From: Chloroflexota bacterium
GTDB lineage: Bacteria; Chloroflexota; Dormibacteria; CF-121
Length of the DNA: 16,412 bases
Assembly (NCBI GenBank): GCA_005889285.1
Contig: VBFF01000117.1
Span: forward strand, 1-16,412
Reading direction: 5' to 3'
Part shown: piece after piece, positions 7,418 to 13,673 of the stretch
Layout of the letters: each line of letters opens with the position of its first letter
Position numbering within the stretch: position 1 is the first letter of the stretch
Program-made: the position numbers and the translations under genes
Notes under the pieces: generated by a model
The model's input: only the letters and a program-made list of their open reading frames with translations
The model's database searches: none
What the model was told of the DNA's origin: nothing

Positions 7418-7852
7418 TCATTTCGTGAACGCAAAGCTCTTGGCTGCCGCTTCTGCCATCGACGCGTCCTGAAGATACCGCTCGACCGTGGTGGTGAGCT
7501 CCACGACATACTCGTCCCACCCGGAACGCAAGACCCTTACGGCCAGCATCGGGTAAAGCCCGCTTCCCTCTTGGAGTTGGAGAACGTACCCGTCCCTATT
7601 GCTGTCAACGGGCTTGGGTTGGAGATTTTCCGGCGCCCGAATCTGCCAGGAACCATCGGGCGCTAGATGATTGGTGATCGCTTTGGACGTCACCGCCGGT
7701 GCAGGCGGTGCAGCCGCAATCTCGCCGGCACAACCGGCCCTGGAAGAGCCCACCGATCCAACGGACTGCGGGTTGGAGCCGGAAGTGCCACAGGCACTAA
7801 GCACAAAACAGAGGCCGGCGCAGAGGAGCAATCGCATTGATAACGTGGCCAT
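7418..7852 (-). CDS. Unknown small lipoprotein
   Basis: A 144-residue protein not matching a family I know. Residues 1-21 are a clear lipoprotein signal with basic start, hydrophobic core LLLCAGLCFVL and lipobox LSAC (Cys21). A Gly/Ser/Pro-rich linker (22-55) leads to a folded C-terminal part of about 85 residues with beta-like strands (SWQIRAPENLQP, GYVLQLQEG, YPMLAVRVL) and a closing helix (ELTTTVERYLQDASMAEAAAKS). ATG 7852 is chosen because GGAGGA ends 6 bases ahead; another ATG two codons earlier abuts that site too closely. The M20 gene follows 78-87 bases downstream on the same strand. Likely anchored on the outer face of the membrane; function unknown. Confidence 0.75.
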   Translation of the reverse strand: MATLSMRLLLCAGLCFVLSACGTSGSNPQSVGSVGSSRAGCAGEIAAAPPAPAVTSKAITNHLAPDGSWQIRAPENLQPKPVDSNRDGYVLQLQEGSGLYPMLAVRVLRSGWDEYVVELTTTVERYLQDASMAEAAAKSFAFTK

Positions 7853-8051
7853 CTCCATTCCTCCGTCCGGCTGGCGGGCTGCTTCGGCGAACCGCATGGT
7901 CGCCCCCGCCAGGGTTATGACTCGACCCTTTACCGGTGGTGGAACGGCCATATGAGTAACGCTCGGTCTAGCCGATTCGTAACGTTGTGCCCAGTCTTAC
8001 TCCGCCAAGGCAACCGTCGGCCGCAGCACGGGGCTCAGCCCGGGAGATGGC
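7853..8051. other. Intergenic region between wall hydrolase and lipoprotein genes
   Basis: 199 bases upstream of the lipoprotein and downstream of the LysM-CHAP gene. On the minus strand, 15 bases after the LysM-CHAP stop there is a short GGGC-TGA-GCCC hairpin (about 8031-8041) without a U-tract, too weak to call a terminator. I see no convincing promoter, RNA gene or extra ORF. Confidence 0.3.
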
Positions 8052-9017
8052 CTAGTAGATAAAGCCCAACAGGTCGAGTCCGGCGGTGGATTTGATCGTC
8101 CGGTAATCGACCCGGCCCCAGCCACCGTAGTTCATCTCCGAGACCGTGAAGGAACCGTCGCCGTTCACGGATTCGACGTAGGCCACGTGCCCAACCGGCG
8201 ACGCCCAGCTGATGCCCTGCACCATGATGGCGCCCACCATCGGCACCTGGCCCTCGGCGTAGCCGAACTGCTGCGCGTTGTACCACCACTGCCAGGCGTT
8301 GCCCGACCATGGAACGTAGCGCTTGTGCGCGACCCACCAGGTGCAATAGCCGTACGGGAACTTGCCGCCGGAGCCGCTGATCGCCGCGTTGCTGTAGGTG
8401 ATGGTGTAGTTGGTGACCTGTGGGCCGAAGCGGTTCCAGGTGACGGAGCGCACCGTCTTCTTGCCGACGCCTGGATCGGCGAGCGCCGGCCCCACCCCAT
8501 CGGGCAGCATCAGCATGCTGCCGGGCTTGAGGTGGTCAGGATCACGGATCAGGTTGAAGTCGATGATGTCCTGGATCTTGACGTGATACTGGATCGCCAG
8601 CCCGCTCAACTGGGTGTTGGGCTGAACCTTGACGAGAATGCCGTTGACGGGAGGCACGACCAGCCGTTGGCCCTGCACCACGCTGGTGACGTCCGCGATG
8701 TTGTTGGCCCAGCGCAGCGTGTCCAGGGTCAGCCCGTAGCGTCCCGCGACGCTCTGGACCGTGTCGCCCGGCTTGATGGTGTAGTAGGCGACGTCGCGCC
8801 GGACCGGTGTGTCCACGCTGGAGGCGCTCATCTTCATGATGAAGCCACCCTGGCTCAGGACCACGTCGTCGACATGCGTGGTCCGCACTGAAACCGAAGG
8901 GGTGGGATTTGCGCCGTAGGCAGTGTCAGTGTGGAGTCGGTCGAAGGCTGTCAGTACCGGGATCACGGCCGCCGCTAACAGAACAAGCGTGTGCGTTAAA
9001 AACCGGCTCTGTGCCAG
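8052..9017 (-). CDS. Secreted LysM-CHAP cell-wall hydrolase
   Basis: Residue numbers count from CTG 9017 (321 residues). A hydrophobic export signal spans about 5-25 (FLTHTLVLLAAAVIPVL). Two LysM peptidoglycan-binding modules follow, about 78-122 (YYTIKPGDTVQSVAGRYGL) and 127-172. The C-terminal CHAP amidase/endopeptidase domain (about 217-315) has the Cys-His pair: Cys225 in YGYCTWWVA and His277 in VGHVAYV, with Glu294/Asn296 as third member. Such proteins cut peptidoglycan stem peptides or amides outside the cell. Start problem: the only usual start codon is GTG 8966, which cuts the signal peptide in half. The frame is open upstream and encodes the missing half, with CTG 9017 behind GGGGGA (9029-9024). 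The gene is divergent from the M23 peptidase, another wall hydrolase. Confidence 0.88.
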   Translation of the reverse strand: MAQSRFLTHTLVLLAAAVIPVLTAFDRLHTDTAYGANPTPSVSVRTTHVDDVVLSQGGFIMKMSASSVDTPVRRDVAYYTIKPGDTVQSVAGRYGLTLDTLRWANNIADVTSVVQGQRLVVPPVNGILVKVQPNTQLSGLAIQYHVKIQDIIDFNLIRDPDHLKPGSMLMLPDGVGPALADPGVGKKTVRSVTWNRFGPQVTNYTITYSNAAISGSGGKFPYGYCTWWVAHKRYVPWSGNAWQWWYNAQQFGYAEGQVPMVGAIMVQGISWASPVGHVAYVESVNGDGSFTVSEMNYGGWGRVDYRTIKSTAGLDLLGFIY

Positions 9018-9055
9018 ATCACTTCCCCCGTGATAGCTCGAGTTGGTTTTTCAGG

Positions 9056-9064
9056 ATGGTAGCA
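9056..9064 (-). promoter_or_regulatory. Possible extended -10 promoter for the LysM-CHAP gene
   Basis: On the minus strand, TGC-TACCAT fits an extended -10 (TGn followed by TAnnaT). Transcription would start near 9049, about 32 bases before the CTG at 9017 and leaving the GGGGGA site in the leader. A TTGCCG about 15 bases upstream is a poor -35 with short spacing. Modest support only. Confidence 0.35.
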
Positions 9065-9298
9065 CACCTTAGGCCGCGGCAAGTGTCCGGGACGGCTTCC
9101 ACGAAAGCTACAAGCGGGGAAGAGGTGACAAAAATGTGAAAATAGAGCACAGTTAGGTCAGACGCCCGGGAGGGGCGCGAGGCGCGGCATCGAATACGAA
9201 CCAGGGCAGGAAGGAGCCCACGGAGGCAGCGTTTGGGGTTGGATGAGGCAGGCTCCACAGGCCCTGGCCTTAACAGTTGTAAAGACTTTTGTAGGGCT
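9065..9298. other. Divergent intergenic region with a 19-codon upstream ORF before the M23 gene
   Basis: Contains a purine-rich, A-rich stretch (9115-9145) and GC-rich sequence. ATG 9243 opens a 19-residue ORF (begins MRQAPQALALTVV) whose TGA at 9300-9302 overlaps GTG 9299 of the peptidase frame (GTGA). GGAGG at 9222-9226 is instead ideally spaced for TTG 9233 in the peptidase frame. Which start is used cannot be decided here. No convincing riboswitch was recognised. Confidence 0.35.
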
Positions 9299-10732
9299 GT
9301 GAAGTCGCGACCATCGGTGGCCGCCCCAGCTGGGCGTGGCCGGAGAGTGGCAGTCCTTCTGCTGAGTCTGGCTGGGATGCTCGGCCTGCTCGTGGCCCCG
9401 GTCGGGGTTCTGGCCGATGTGCCGGGCGCCCCACCGCCGGCGTCGACGAGCCCGAGTCCGGCGGTCACCCCGCCCGCCGCCAGCGTAAGCGCGAGCCCAT
9501 CGGCCTCGACGTCGCCTGGGTCCAGCCCTTCGCCCGCGGGGCCGACGCTGCAGAACCGCCAGGCCCAGGGTCAGTTGATCGGCGCGCTGACCGCTTCTGA
9601 GGCCCACGCGCTCATGCTCGAGACGTCGCTGAACCAGTCGGAGTTGAGCCTCATCGCGCTCGGCCAGCAAATTTTCGACGCCGAAAAGCAGGTATCCCAG
9701 CTCGATAGCCGGATCGCGACCGTCAGCGCGCTCCACGAGCAGGTGAGCACCCGGTTGCAGGCCGACCGCACCCAGCTCGCGGCCATTGTGCGCGGCCTCT
9801 ACAAACACCAGGACAACTTCTTTGTCAGCCTGGTTCGATCGGGCGGGTTCGCCGGCTTGCTGCGGACGATCGGCTACAGCGACGTGCTCCTCGACCGCGA
9901 GCGAAGTCTCATTCGCGCGGTGCAGGCTGACGATGTCGCCCTGGAACACGCCCAGGCCACGCTGCAGCGCAGCCGCCAAACCAAGACGGGCACCCTTTCC
10001 AGGCTTGTCGTCTTCCGCACCACCCTGGCCCAGGAGATCGCCAACGAGCAGTCACTCCAGACGCAGCTCCAGGGCAGCATCGACGAGGCGCTGGTCGCCC
10101 TCGATGCCATGCAGACCGACTCCCCTGAGGTGGCGGCGCACCGGGCACAGCTCATCAAGATGAAGACCGACAGTGTCTTGAGCCAGATCGAGCAGGCGGT
10201 CTTTGCTCAGCAGAATTTCCAGCAGACGGCCCAGTTGATCGCGGAGGACCCGGTGCTGGCGGCGACCGGGCGCCTCCTCTGGCCGATTCCGCACGCGGCC
10301 ATCACTCAGGGCTTCGGCCCGACGCCGTACGTCTTCGAGGCGTCCTATGCCGGGTTCCCGCACTTCCACACCGGGATCGACCTGGCGGTGCCGCTGGGGA
10401 CGCCCGTGTTTGCGGCGGCGGACGGCGTCGTGGTGCTGGCCCGGCCGATGGCCGATAGTAGCGGGCAGCTGGTCGGGTACGGGAACTACGTGATCATCCA
10501 GCACGATGCCGGCTTGAAAACGCTGTACGGTCACTTGCTCACGATCGGGGTCAAGGAGGGGGACGTCGTCCACCGCGGCCAGTTGATTGGCCTGGTCGGC
10601 TCAACCGGGAACTCGACCGGCCCGCACACGCACTTCGAGGTTCGGATCGAGAACAGCCCGGTCGACCCCCTACAGATGCTGCCCGACCTGGCGCCACAGC
10701 CGGCGCCGCCCATCCCGAGCGTCCCGCACTAG
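9299..10732 (+). CDS. Secreted M23 (LytM-type) peptidoglycan endopeptidase with coiled coil
   Basis: From GTG 9299 the product is 477 residues. An Arg-rich start and hydrophobic core (VAVLLLSLAGMLGLLVAPVG, 17-36) form an export signal. Residues 41-83 are a Pro/Ser/Ala/Thr linker. A long coiled-coil region (about 87-315) resembles the PcsB/EnvC type that couples such enzymes to division machinery. The C-terminal M23 domain (about 325-462) has zinc ligands His357 and Asp361 in HFHTGID, His412 in LYGHL, and His443/His445 in GPHTHFEV, so it should be active, cutting peptide cross-bridges. A short Pro tail follows. An alternative TTG start at 9233 has a better ribosome site (GGAGG, 6-base spacing) and adds 22 residues with no signal character. 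Its TAG shares CTAG with the convergent gene. Confidence 0.9.
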   Translation: MKSRPSVAAPAGRGRRVAVLLLSLAGMLGLLVAPVGVLADVPGAPPPASTSPSPAVTPPAASVSASPSASTSPGSSPSPAGPTLQNRQAQGQLIGALTASEAHALMLETSLNQSELSLIALGQQIFDAEKQVSQLDSRIATVSALHEQVSTRLQADRTQLAAIVRGLYKHQDNFFVSLVRSGGFAGLLRTIGYSDVLLDRERSLIRAVQADDVALEHAQATLQRSRQTKTGTLSRLVVFRTTLAQEIANEQSLQTQLQGSIDEALVALDAMQTDSPEVAAHRAQLIKMKTDSVLSQIEQAVFAQQNFQQTAQLIAEDPVLAATGRLLWPIPHAAITQGFGPTPYVFEASYAGFPHFHTGIDLAVPLGTPVFAAADGVVVLARPMADSSGQLVGYGNYVIIQHDAGLKTLYGHLLTIGVKEGDVVHRGQLIGLVGSTGNSTGPHTHFEVRIENSPVDPLQMLPDLAPQPAPPIPSVPH

Positions 10733-11208
10733 TACTTCGCCGCAGGAGCCGCAGCCGCCAGCTCGGGCGTGGCGACGAACCACTTCCCACCGACGCCCTG
10801 ACCATAGGCATCGCCGGCATCCCCGTCCTTCGAATAGGTGTAGAGGGGGTGTCCGTTGTAGAGAACCTGGTTACCGTTGTCGCCGTTCAGGACGGTGAGC
10901 TTGCCGGGCAATGCCGGGCTGCTGGTGGGAGCCCCGGAGGTGGCGAGCAGGGGCGGCCAGTTCGATGCGCAGCCGCCGGTGCAGGCGACCTTGGTCGCGG
11001 TGTCAGGCGTGAAGTAGTAGAGCGTGAGGTCTTTGGCGTTCTTCAGCACGGTTTCCGTCTTGTCGCCCACCTTCATCGAGGTGGTATGGATCAGCGCCGC
11101 GCCGCTTGACGACGCCGTCCCGCCAGTGCTGGGTGCGCTGCCACAGGCCGCCAGCCAGAGGGCGGCGACCGCCGGGACGATGCCCATCCGAATTCGAAGT
11201 GATCGCAT
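10729..11208 (-). CDS. COG4315-type secreted repeat lipoprotein
   Basis: A 159-residue lipoprotein of the family with a conserved Tyr-x-aromatic-x-x-Asp motif (Pfam 'secreted repeat of unknown function'). Lipobox LAAC (19-22, Cys22) follows a basic start and hydrophobic core. After a Gly/Ser-rich linker come the two repeats: LTLYYFTPDTATKVACTGGCASNW-type segment, with the paired cysteines and Trp characteristic of the family, and PLYTYSKDGDAGDAYGQG with a following WFVATPE. Function of the family is not established. ATG 11208 is behind a strong GAGGAGG (11220-11214) at 5-base spacing; a 9-bp inverted repeat (11218-11243) overlaps the first bases of that site. It shares the CTAG stop palindrome with the convergent M23 gene. 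Confidence 0.9.
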   Translation of the reverse strand: MRSLRIRMGIVPAVAALWLAACGSAPSTGGTASSSGAALIHTTSMKVGDKTETVLKNAKDLTLYYFTPDTATKVACTGGCASNWPPLLATSGAPTSSPALPGKLTVLNGDNGNQVLYNGHPLYTYSKDGDAGDAYGQGVGGKWFVATPELAAAAPAAKY

Positions 11209-11217
11209 GGATGCCTC

Positions 11218-11243
11218 CTCGGGCGGACGTCGTGCCGCCCGAG
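11218..11243. repeat. 9-bp perfect inverted repeat in the divergent control region
   Basis: CTCGGGCGG (11218-11226) and CCGCCCGAG (11235-11243) are exact reverse complements separated by 8 bases. In the mRNA of the minus-strand lipoprotein this is a stable hairpin whose 3' arm ends in the first three bases of its GAGGAGG ribosome site. It could regulate that gene's translation, or be an operator for the divergent promoters. Both are inference. Confidence 0.7.
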
Positions 11244-11273
11244 AGGGATACCGAGGGAGGTTACGATCGGCCC

Positions 11274-11302
11274 TTGCCAGTTGCGGGGAACTCTTGTACG
11301 AT
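11274..11302 (+). promoter_or_regulatory. Promoter candidate for the aromatic operon leader
   Basis: TTGCCA (11274-11279, five of six bases of TTGACA) and TACGAT (11297-11302, four of six of TATAAT including the key A and T) are separated by 17 bases. Transcription would begin near 11309, so the leader peptide ATG at 11312 would be at or within a few bases of the mRNA end. This explains why no ribosome site is seen ahead of it. Confidence 0.55.
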
Positions 11303-11311
11303 GTCCCGCAC

Positions 11312-11392
11312 ATGACGGGGCGGGTTCGCTTCGCGGGCTTTTACTTTTACGCCTACCTCGGGCCGGCACGGGACCGGCTCGGGATGGGCTAG
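11312..11392 (+). CDS. Phe/Tyr-rich leader peptide of the aromatic amino acid operon
   Basis: A 26-codon ORF, ATG 11312 to TAG 11392, ending 81 bases before aroH. The peptide begins MTGRVRFAGFYFYAYLG: residues 10-15 are Phe-Tyr-Phe-Tyr-Ala-Tyr, with another Phe at 7. Two of the Phe codons in the run are TTT, although TTC dominates in neighbouring genes, and the run makes a conspicuous AT-rich patch in GC-rich DNA. Control peptides of attenuators (for example PheL in enterics) carry runs of the amino acid made by the operon, and this operon makes tyrosine and the precursors of phenylalanine. I therefore read it as a sensor of charged tRNA-Tyr and tRNA-Phe. There is no ribosome site; near-leaderless initiation fits the promoter. 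Not a standalone functional protein. Confidence 0.72.
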   Translation: MTGRVRFAGFYFYAYLGPARDRLGMG

Positions 11393-11465
11393 CGCCGCCC
11401 CTCCCGCCGCCACCCGTTCACCGGCCTCCTCCCAAAAAATATCTAACTTGGCGCGCCCAGGAGGC
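11357..11465 (+). promoter_or_regulatory. Putative attenuator: leader hairpins and anti-Shine-Dalgarno of aroH
   Basis: Hairpin 1 pairs 11357-11366 with 11374-11383 (eight Watson-Crick pairs, two G-U, 7-base loop) and begins on the base after the last Tyr codon. Hairpin 2 pairs GGGATGGGC (11381-11389) with GCCCCTCCC (11397-11405), one mismatch, and shares bases with hairpin 1. GCCTCCT (11424-11430) is perfectly complementary to AGGAGGC (11459-11465), which holds the aroH ribosome site AGGAGG (11459-11464), 9 bases before the ATG. Bases 11381-11388 can also pair with 11426-11433, an alternative that would free the ribosome site. No U-tract follows any stem, so translational or Rho-linked control is more likely than an intrinsic terminator. 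Pairings are by eye. Confidence 0.5.
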
Positions 11466-11473
11466 AAACAAGG

Positions 11474-11842
11474 ATGGCGGTTCGAGGGATTCGCGGCGCG
11501 ACGACCACAGATGAGGATAGCGAGGCGGCGATCGTCGATGCCACGACGGAGCTGCTGGCGCAGCTCGCCCGTGAGAACGCCCTCACGGCGGGCGACATCG
11601 CCGCCGTCTGGTTCACAACAACGCCCGATCTGACGGCAGAATTTCCCGCGGCCGCGGCGCGGCGCTTCGGATGGGGGGACGTCCCCCTGCTCTGCGGCCA
11701 CGAAATGGCCGTGCCGGCATCGAACCCGCGGAGCCTCCCCCGGTGCATCCGCGTGCTGCTCCTGGTCAACACCGACCGGCCGTCGTCGGCGATGCGTTTC
11801 GTCTATCTCCGCGGCGCGGAGAAATTGCGGGTGACGGCATGA
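11474..11842 (+). CDS. aroH: Chorismate mutase, AroH (Bacillus) type
   Basis: A 122-residue trimeric-type chorismate mutase that turns chorismate into prephenate, the branch step to Tyr and Phe. It aligns with Bacillus subtilis AroH: VRGIRGATTT at the start with Arg7, Arg63, Cys74 and Glu77 in LLCGHEMAV, Arg93 in CIRVLL, Tyr111 in FVYLRGA and Arg119 in KLRV, all the expected active-site positions. The loop before CIRVLL is a few residues longer than in B. subtilis. AGGAGG at 11459-11464 is the ribosome site and is the target of the complementary CCTCCT upstream. First structural gene of the operon; its TGA overlaps the aroF ATG (ATGA). Confidence 0.95.
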   Translation: MAVRGIRGATTTDEDSEAAIVDATTELLAQLARENALTAGDIAAVWFTTTPDLTAEFPAAAARRFGWGDVPLLCGHEMAVPASNPRSLPRCIRVLLLVNTDRPSSAMRFVYLRGAEKLRVTA

Positions 11843-12861
11843 TCATCGTGATGCGGCACGACGCGACTCCGGCGCAGGTGGCGGCGGTCGTCTCGCAGGT
11901 CGAGCTCCACGGTTGCCGGACCCATCTGAGCGACGGCGACGAGCGCACGGTGATCGGCGTAATCGGGACGAATCCTTTCGCCCTGCGGGACCTCTTTATC
12001 GACGCCCCCGGGGTAGCCGAGGTGGTACCCATCACGAAGCCATTCAAATTGTCGAACCGCGAGTTCCGAGCCCGCGATACCCGCATCAGGGTCGGTGCGC
12101 ATGAGGTCGGCGGGGACCGCCCCTGGATCGTCGCCGGGCCGTGCTCCGTTGACGGCGAGGAGCTCTACTTGGAGACCTGCCGAAAGGTCCGGGCCGCGGG
12201 GGCCCACGCCCTCCGCGGCGGCGTCTTCAAGCCACGCACCTCCCCGTACAGCTTCCAGGGACTCCGCGGTGACGGCATCAACATTCTGCGGGAGGCAAAA
12301 CGGGAGACCGGCCTGCCGCTGGTCTGCGAGGTGCTGGAACCGGCCGACATCGGAACGCTCGCCGACATCGTCGACGTGTTGCAAATCGGCGCCCGCAACA
12401 TGCAGAACTTTCCACTGCTCTCCGAAGTGGGTCGCGTGCGCAAGCCGGTCCTGCTGAAGCGAGGCATGTCGGCGACGATCGAGGAATGGCTGCTCTCGGC
12501 CGAGTACATTCTCAGCCAGGGCAACTACGAGGTCATCCTCTGCGAGCGCGGCATTCGCACCTTCGAGACCTACACCCGCAACACGCTGGACCTCAACGCC
12601 GTACCGCTCATCAAGGAGTTGAGCCACCTTCCGGTGATTGTCGACCCGAGCCACGGGACGGGCCGGCGCTCACTCGTCACCTCGATGGCGCTGGCGGGAA
12701 TCGCCGCGGGCGCTCACGGGCTGATGGTCGAAGTGCACGCCCAACCGGAGGTCGCGCTCTCCGACGGCGCCCAATCGCTGACCCCGCAAGCGTTCGCCCA
12801 CCTGGTCGAACAGGTCGACGCGATCGCCGCCGCCTTGAGCCGGACCGTCGGAGTGGCTTGA
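11839..12861 (+). CDS. aroF: 3-deoxy-7-phosphoheptulonate (DAHP) synthase, Thermotoga/KDO8PS-like type
   Basis: A 340-residue enzyme condensing phosphoenolpyruvate and erythrose 4-phosphate, the first shikimate step. An N-terminal ferredoxin-like domain (about 1-70) precedes the TIM barrel, as in Thermotoga maritima, where that domain mediates feedback inhibition by aromatic amino acids. Barrel motifs: [10 protein letters not shown] with metal ligand Cys102, [10 protein letters not shown] (130-139), QIGARNMQN (182-190), LLKRGM with Lys207, [13 protein letters not shown] with His272, VEVH with Glu298 and SDG with Asp309. ATG 11839 overlaps the aroH stop by four bases and its TGA shares one base with the tyrA ATG, so translation is coupled. 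Enzyme feedback plus the leader peptide would give two layers of control. Confidence 0.96.
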   Translation: MIIVMRHDATPAQVAAVVSQVELHGCRTHLSDGDERTVIGVIGTNPFALRDLFIDAPGVAEVVPITKPFKLSNREFRARDTRIRVGAHEVGGDRPWIVAGPCSVDGEELYLETCRKVRAAGAHALRGGVFKPRTSPYSFQGLRGDGINILREAKRETGLPLVCEVLEPADIGTLADIVDVLQIGARNMQNFPLLSEVGRVRKPVLLKRGMSATIEEWLLSAEYILSQGNYEVILCERGIRTFETYTRNTLDLNAVPLIKELSHLPVIVDPSHGTGRRSLVTSMALAGIAAGAHGLMVEVHAQPEVALSDGAQSLTPQAFAHLVEQVDAIAAALSRTVGVA

Positions 12862-13673
12862 TGCGAGTCGGCATCGTCGGGCTTGGTCTCATCGGTGGAT
12901 CGCTCGGCCTGGCCCTGCGCCGTCTGCGCCACTCGATCGACGTCACGGGCGTGGCACGGCGAGCGGAAAGCGCGGCCGCGGCGGTGCAGCGCGGGGCTGT
13001 CGACCGGGCCTCGACGGATCTGAGCGACGTTTCGGAGTGCGACATCGTGGTGATCGCGACGCCGATCGACCAGATCGCCGGTGTGATCGAACGCCTCGCA
13101 CCCATCGTGCCGGCGGGAACCCTCATCACGGATGTGGCCAGCGTCAAGCGGCCTGTCGTTGGGTGGGCGCAGCGTTTGTCGAATCCCTCGCGTTTTCTTG
13201 GCGGCCACCCGGTGGCCGGCAAGACGCAAAGCGGGCTGGACGAGAGCGATGCCGCCATCTTCTATCAGGAGCCCTGGATCTTCACCCCAACCCAGGGTCA
13301 GGACGTCCGGCCGTTCGACACATGGTTCGAGATGGTGCGCGCGATTGGCGCCACGCCGAGCTTCATGCGCGCCGACGCTCACGACCAGCAGATGGCGTTG
13401 CTCAGCCACCTCGCCTTCACGATCAGCTCGGCCTTTGCCGATACGGTTCGGCGGAACGCCGATTCGACGCTCGGAGGGCCAGGGTATCGCGGCATGGTAC
13501 GGCTGGCCGGCGGCGACCCCGCGATGTACGAGGCGATCGCGCGGGAGAATCGCGACGTGCTGGTGGACGCAATCGATCGCTTCGATACGGTCCTGCACCG
13601 CTATCGCCAGCGAATCGCCAGCGGAACCAGGGTGAAGGAGCTATTTGGCGAGGGCGTGCATGCCACGGGCTGA
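12861..13673 (+). CDS. tyrA: Prephenate (or arogenate) dehydrogenase
   Basis: A 270-residue NAD(P)-dependent dehydrogenase making 4-hydroxyphenylpyruvate from prephenate (or tyrosine from arogenate). The Rossmann motif GLGLIGGS is at 7-14, DVASVK with Ser94 at 91-96, the substrate-site GGHPVAGKTQSG with His116 at 114-125, and MALLSHLAF with His183 at 178-186. It ends without an ACT domain, so it is the short monofunctional form and may lack direct tyrosine inhibition. Cofactor and substrate preference cannot be told from sequence. The ATG shares a base with the aroF stop; aroA begins 14 bases before this gene ends. Confidence 0.94.
   Translation: MRVGIVGLGLIGGSLGLALRRLRHSIDVTGVARRAESAAAAVQRGAVDRASTDLSDVSECDIVVIATPIDQIAGVIERLAPIVPAGTLITDVASVKRPVVGWAQRLSNPSRFLGGHPVAGKTQSGLDESDAAIFYQEPWIFTPTQGQDVRPFDTWFEMVRAIGATPSFMRADAHDQQMALLSHLAFTISSAFADTVRRNADSTLGGPGYRGMVRLAGGDPAMYEAIARENRDVLVDAIDRFDTVLHRYRQRIASGTRVKELFGEGVHATG

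Noticed and set aside
5979..7472. Long plus-strand open frame opposite the M20 peptidase
   Set aside because: No family motifs; the minus strand carries every M20 metal ligand, so this is a shadow frame.
9134..9151. CRP-like site TGTGA...GCACA
   Set aside because: The second half does not match at the correct spacing.
9065..9298. c-di-AMP (ydaO-type) riboswitch before the M23 gene
   Set aside because: Such riboswitches do precede wall hydrolases, but I could not match the conserved core here; a covariance-model scan would decide.
11431..11450. A-rich run before aroH as an intrinsic terminator
   Set aside because: On the sense strand it is an A-run, not a U-run, and no strong stem directly precedes it.
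11209..11473. T-box or other tRNA-binding leader before aroH
   Set aside because: No T-box sequence of the GGGTGGNACCGCG kind and no specifier-loop architecture; the short aromatic ORF explains the region better.
12714..13598. Antisense open frame over tyrA
   Set aside because: No recognisable motif; tyrA on the plus strand is complete.
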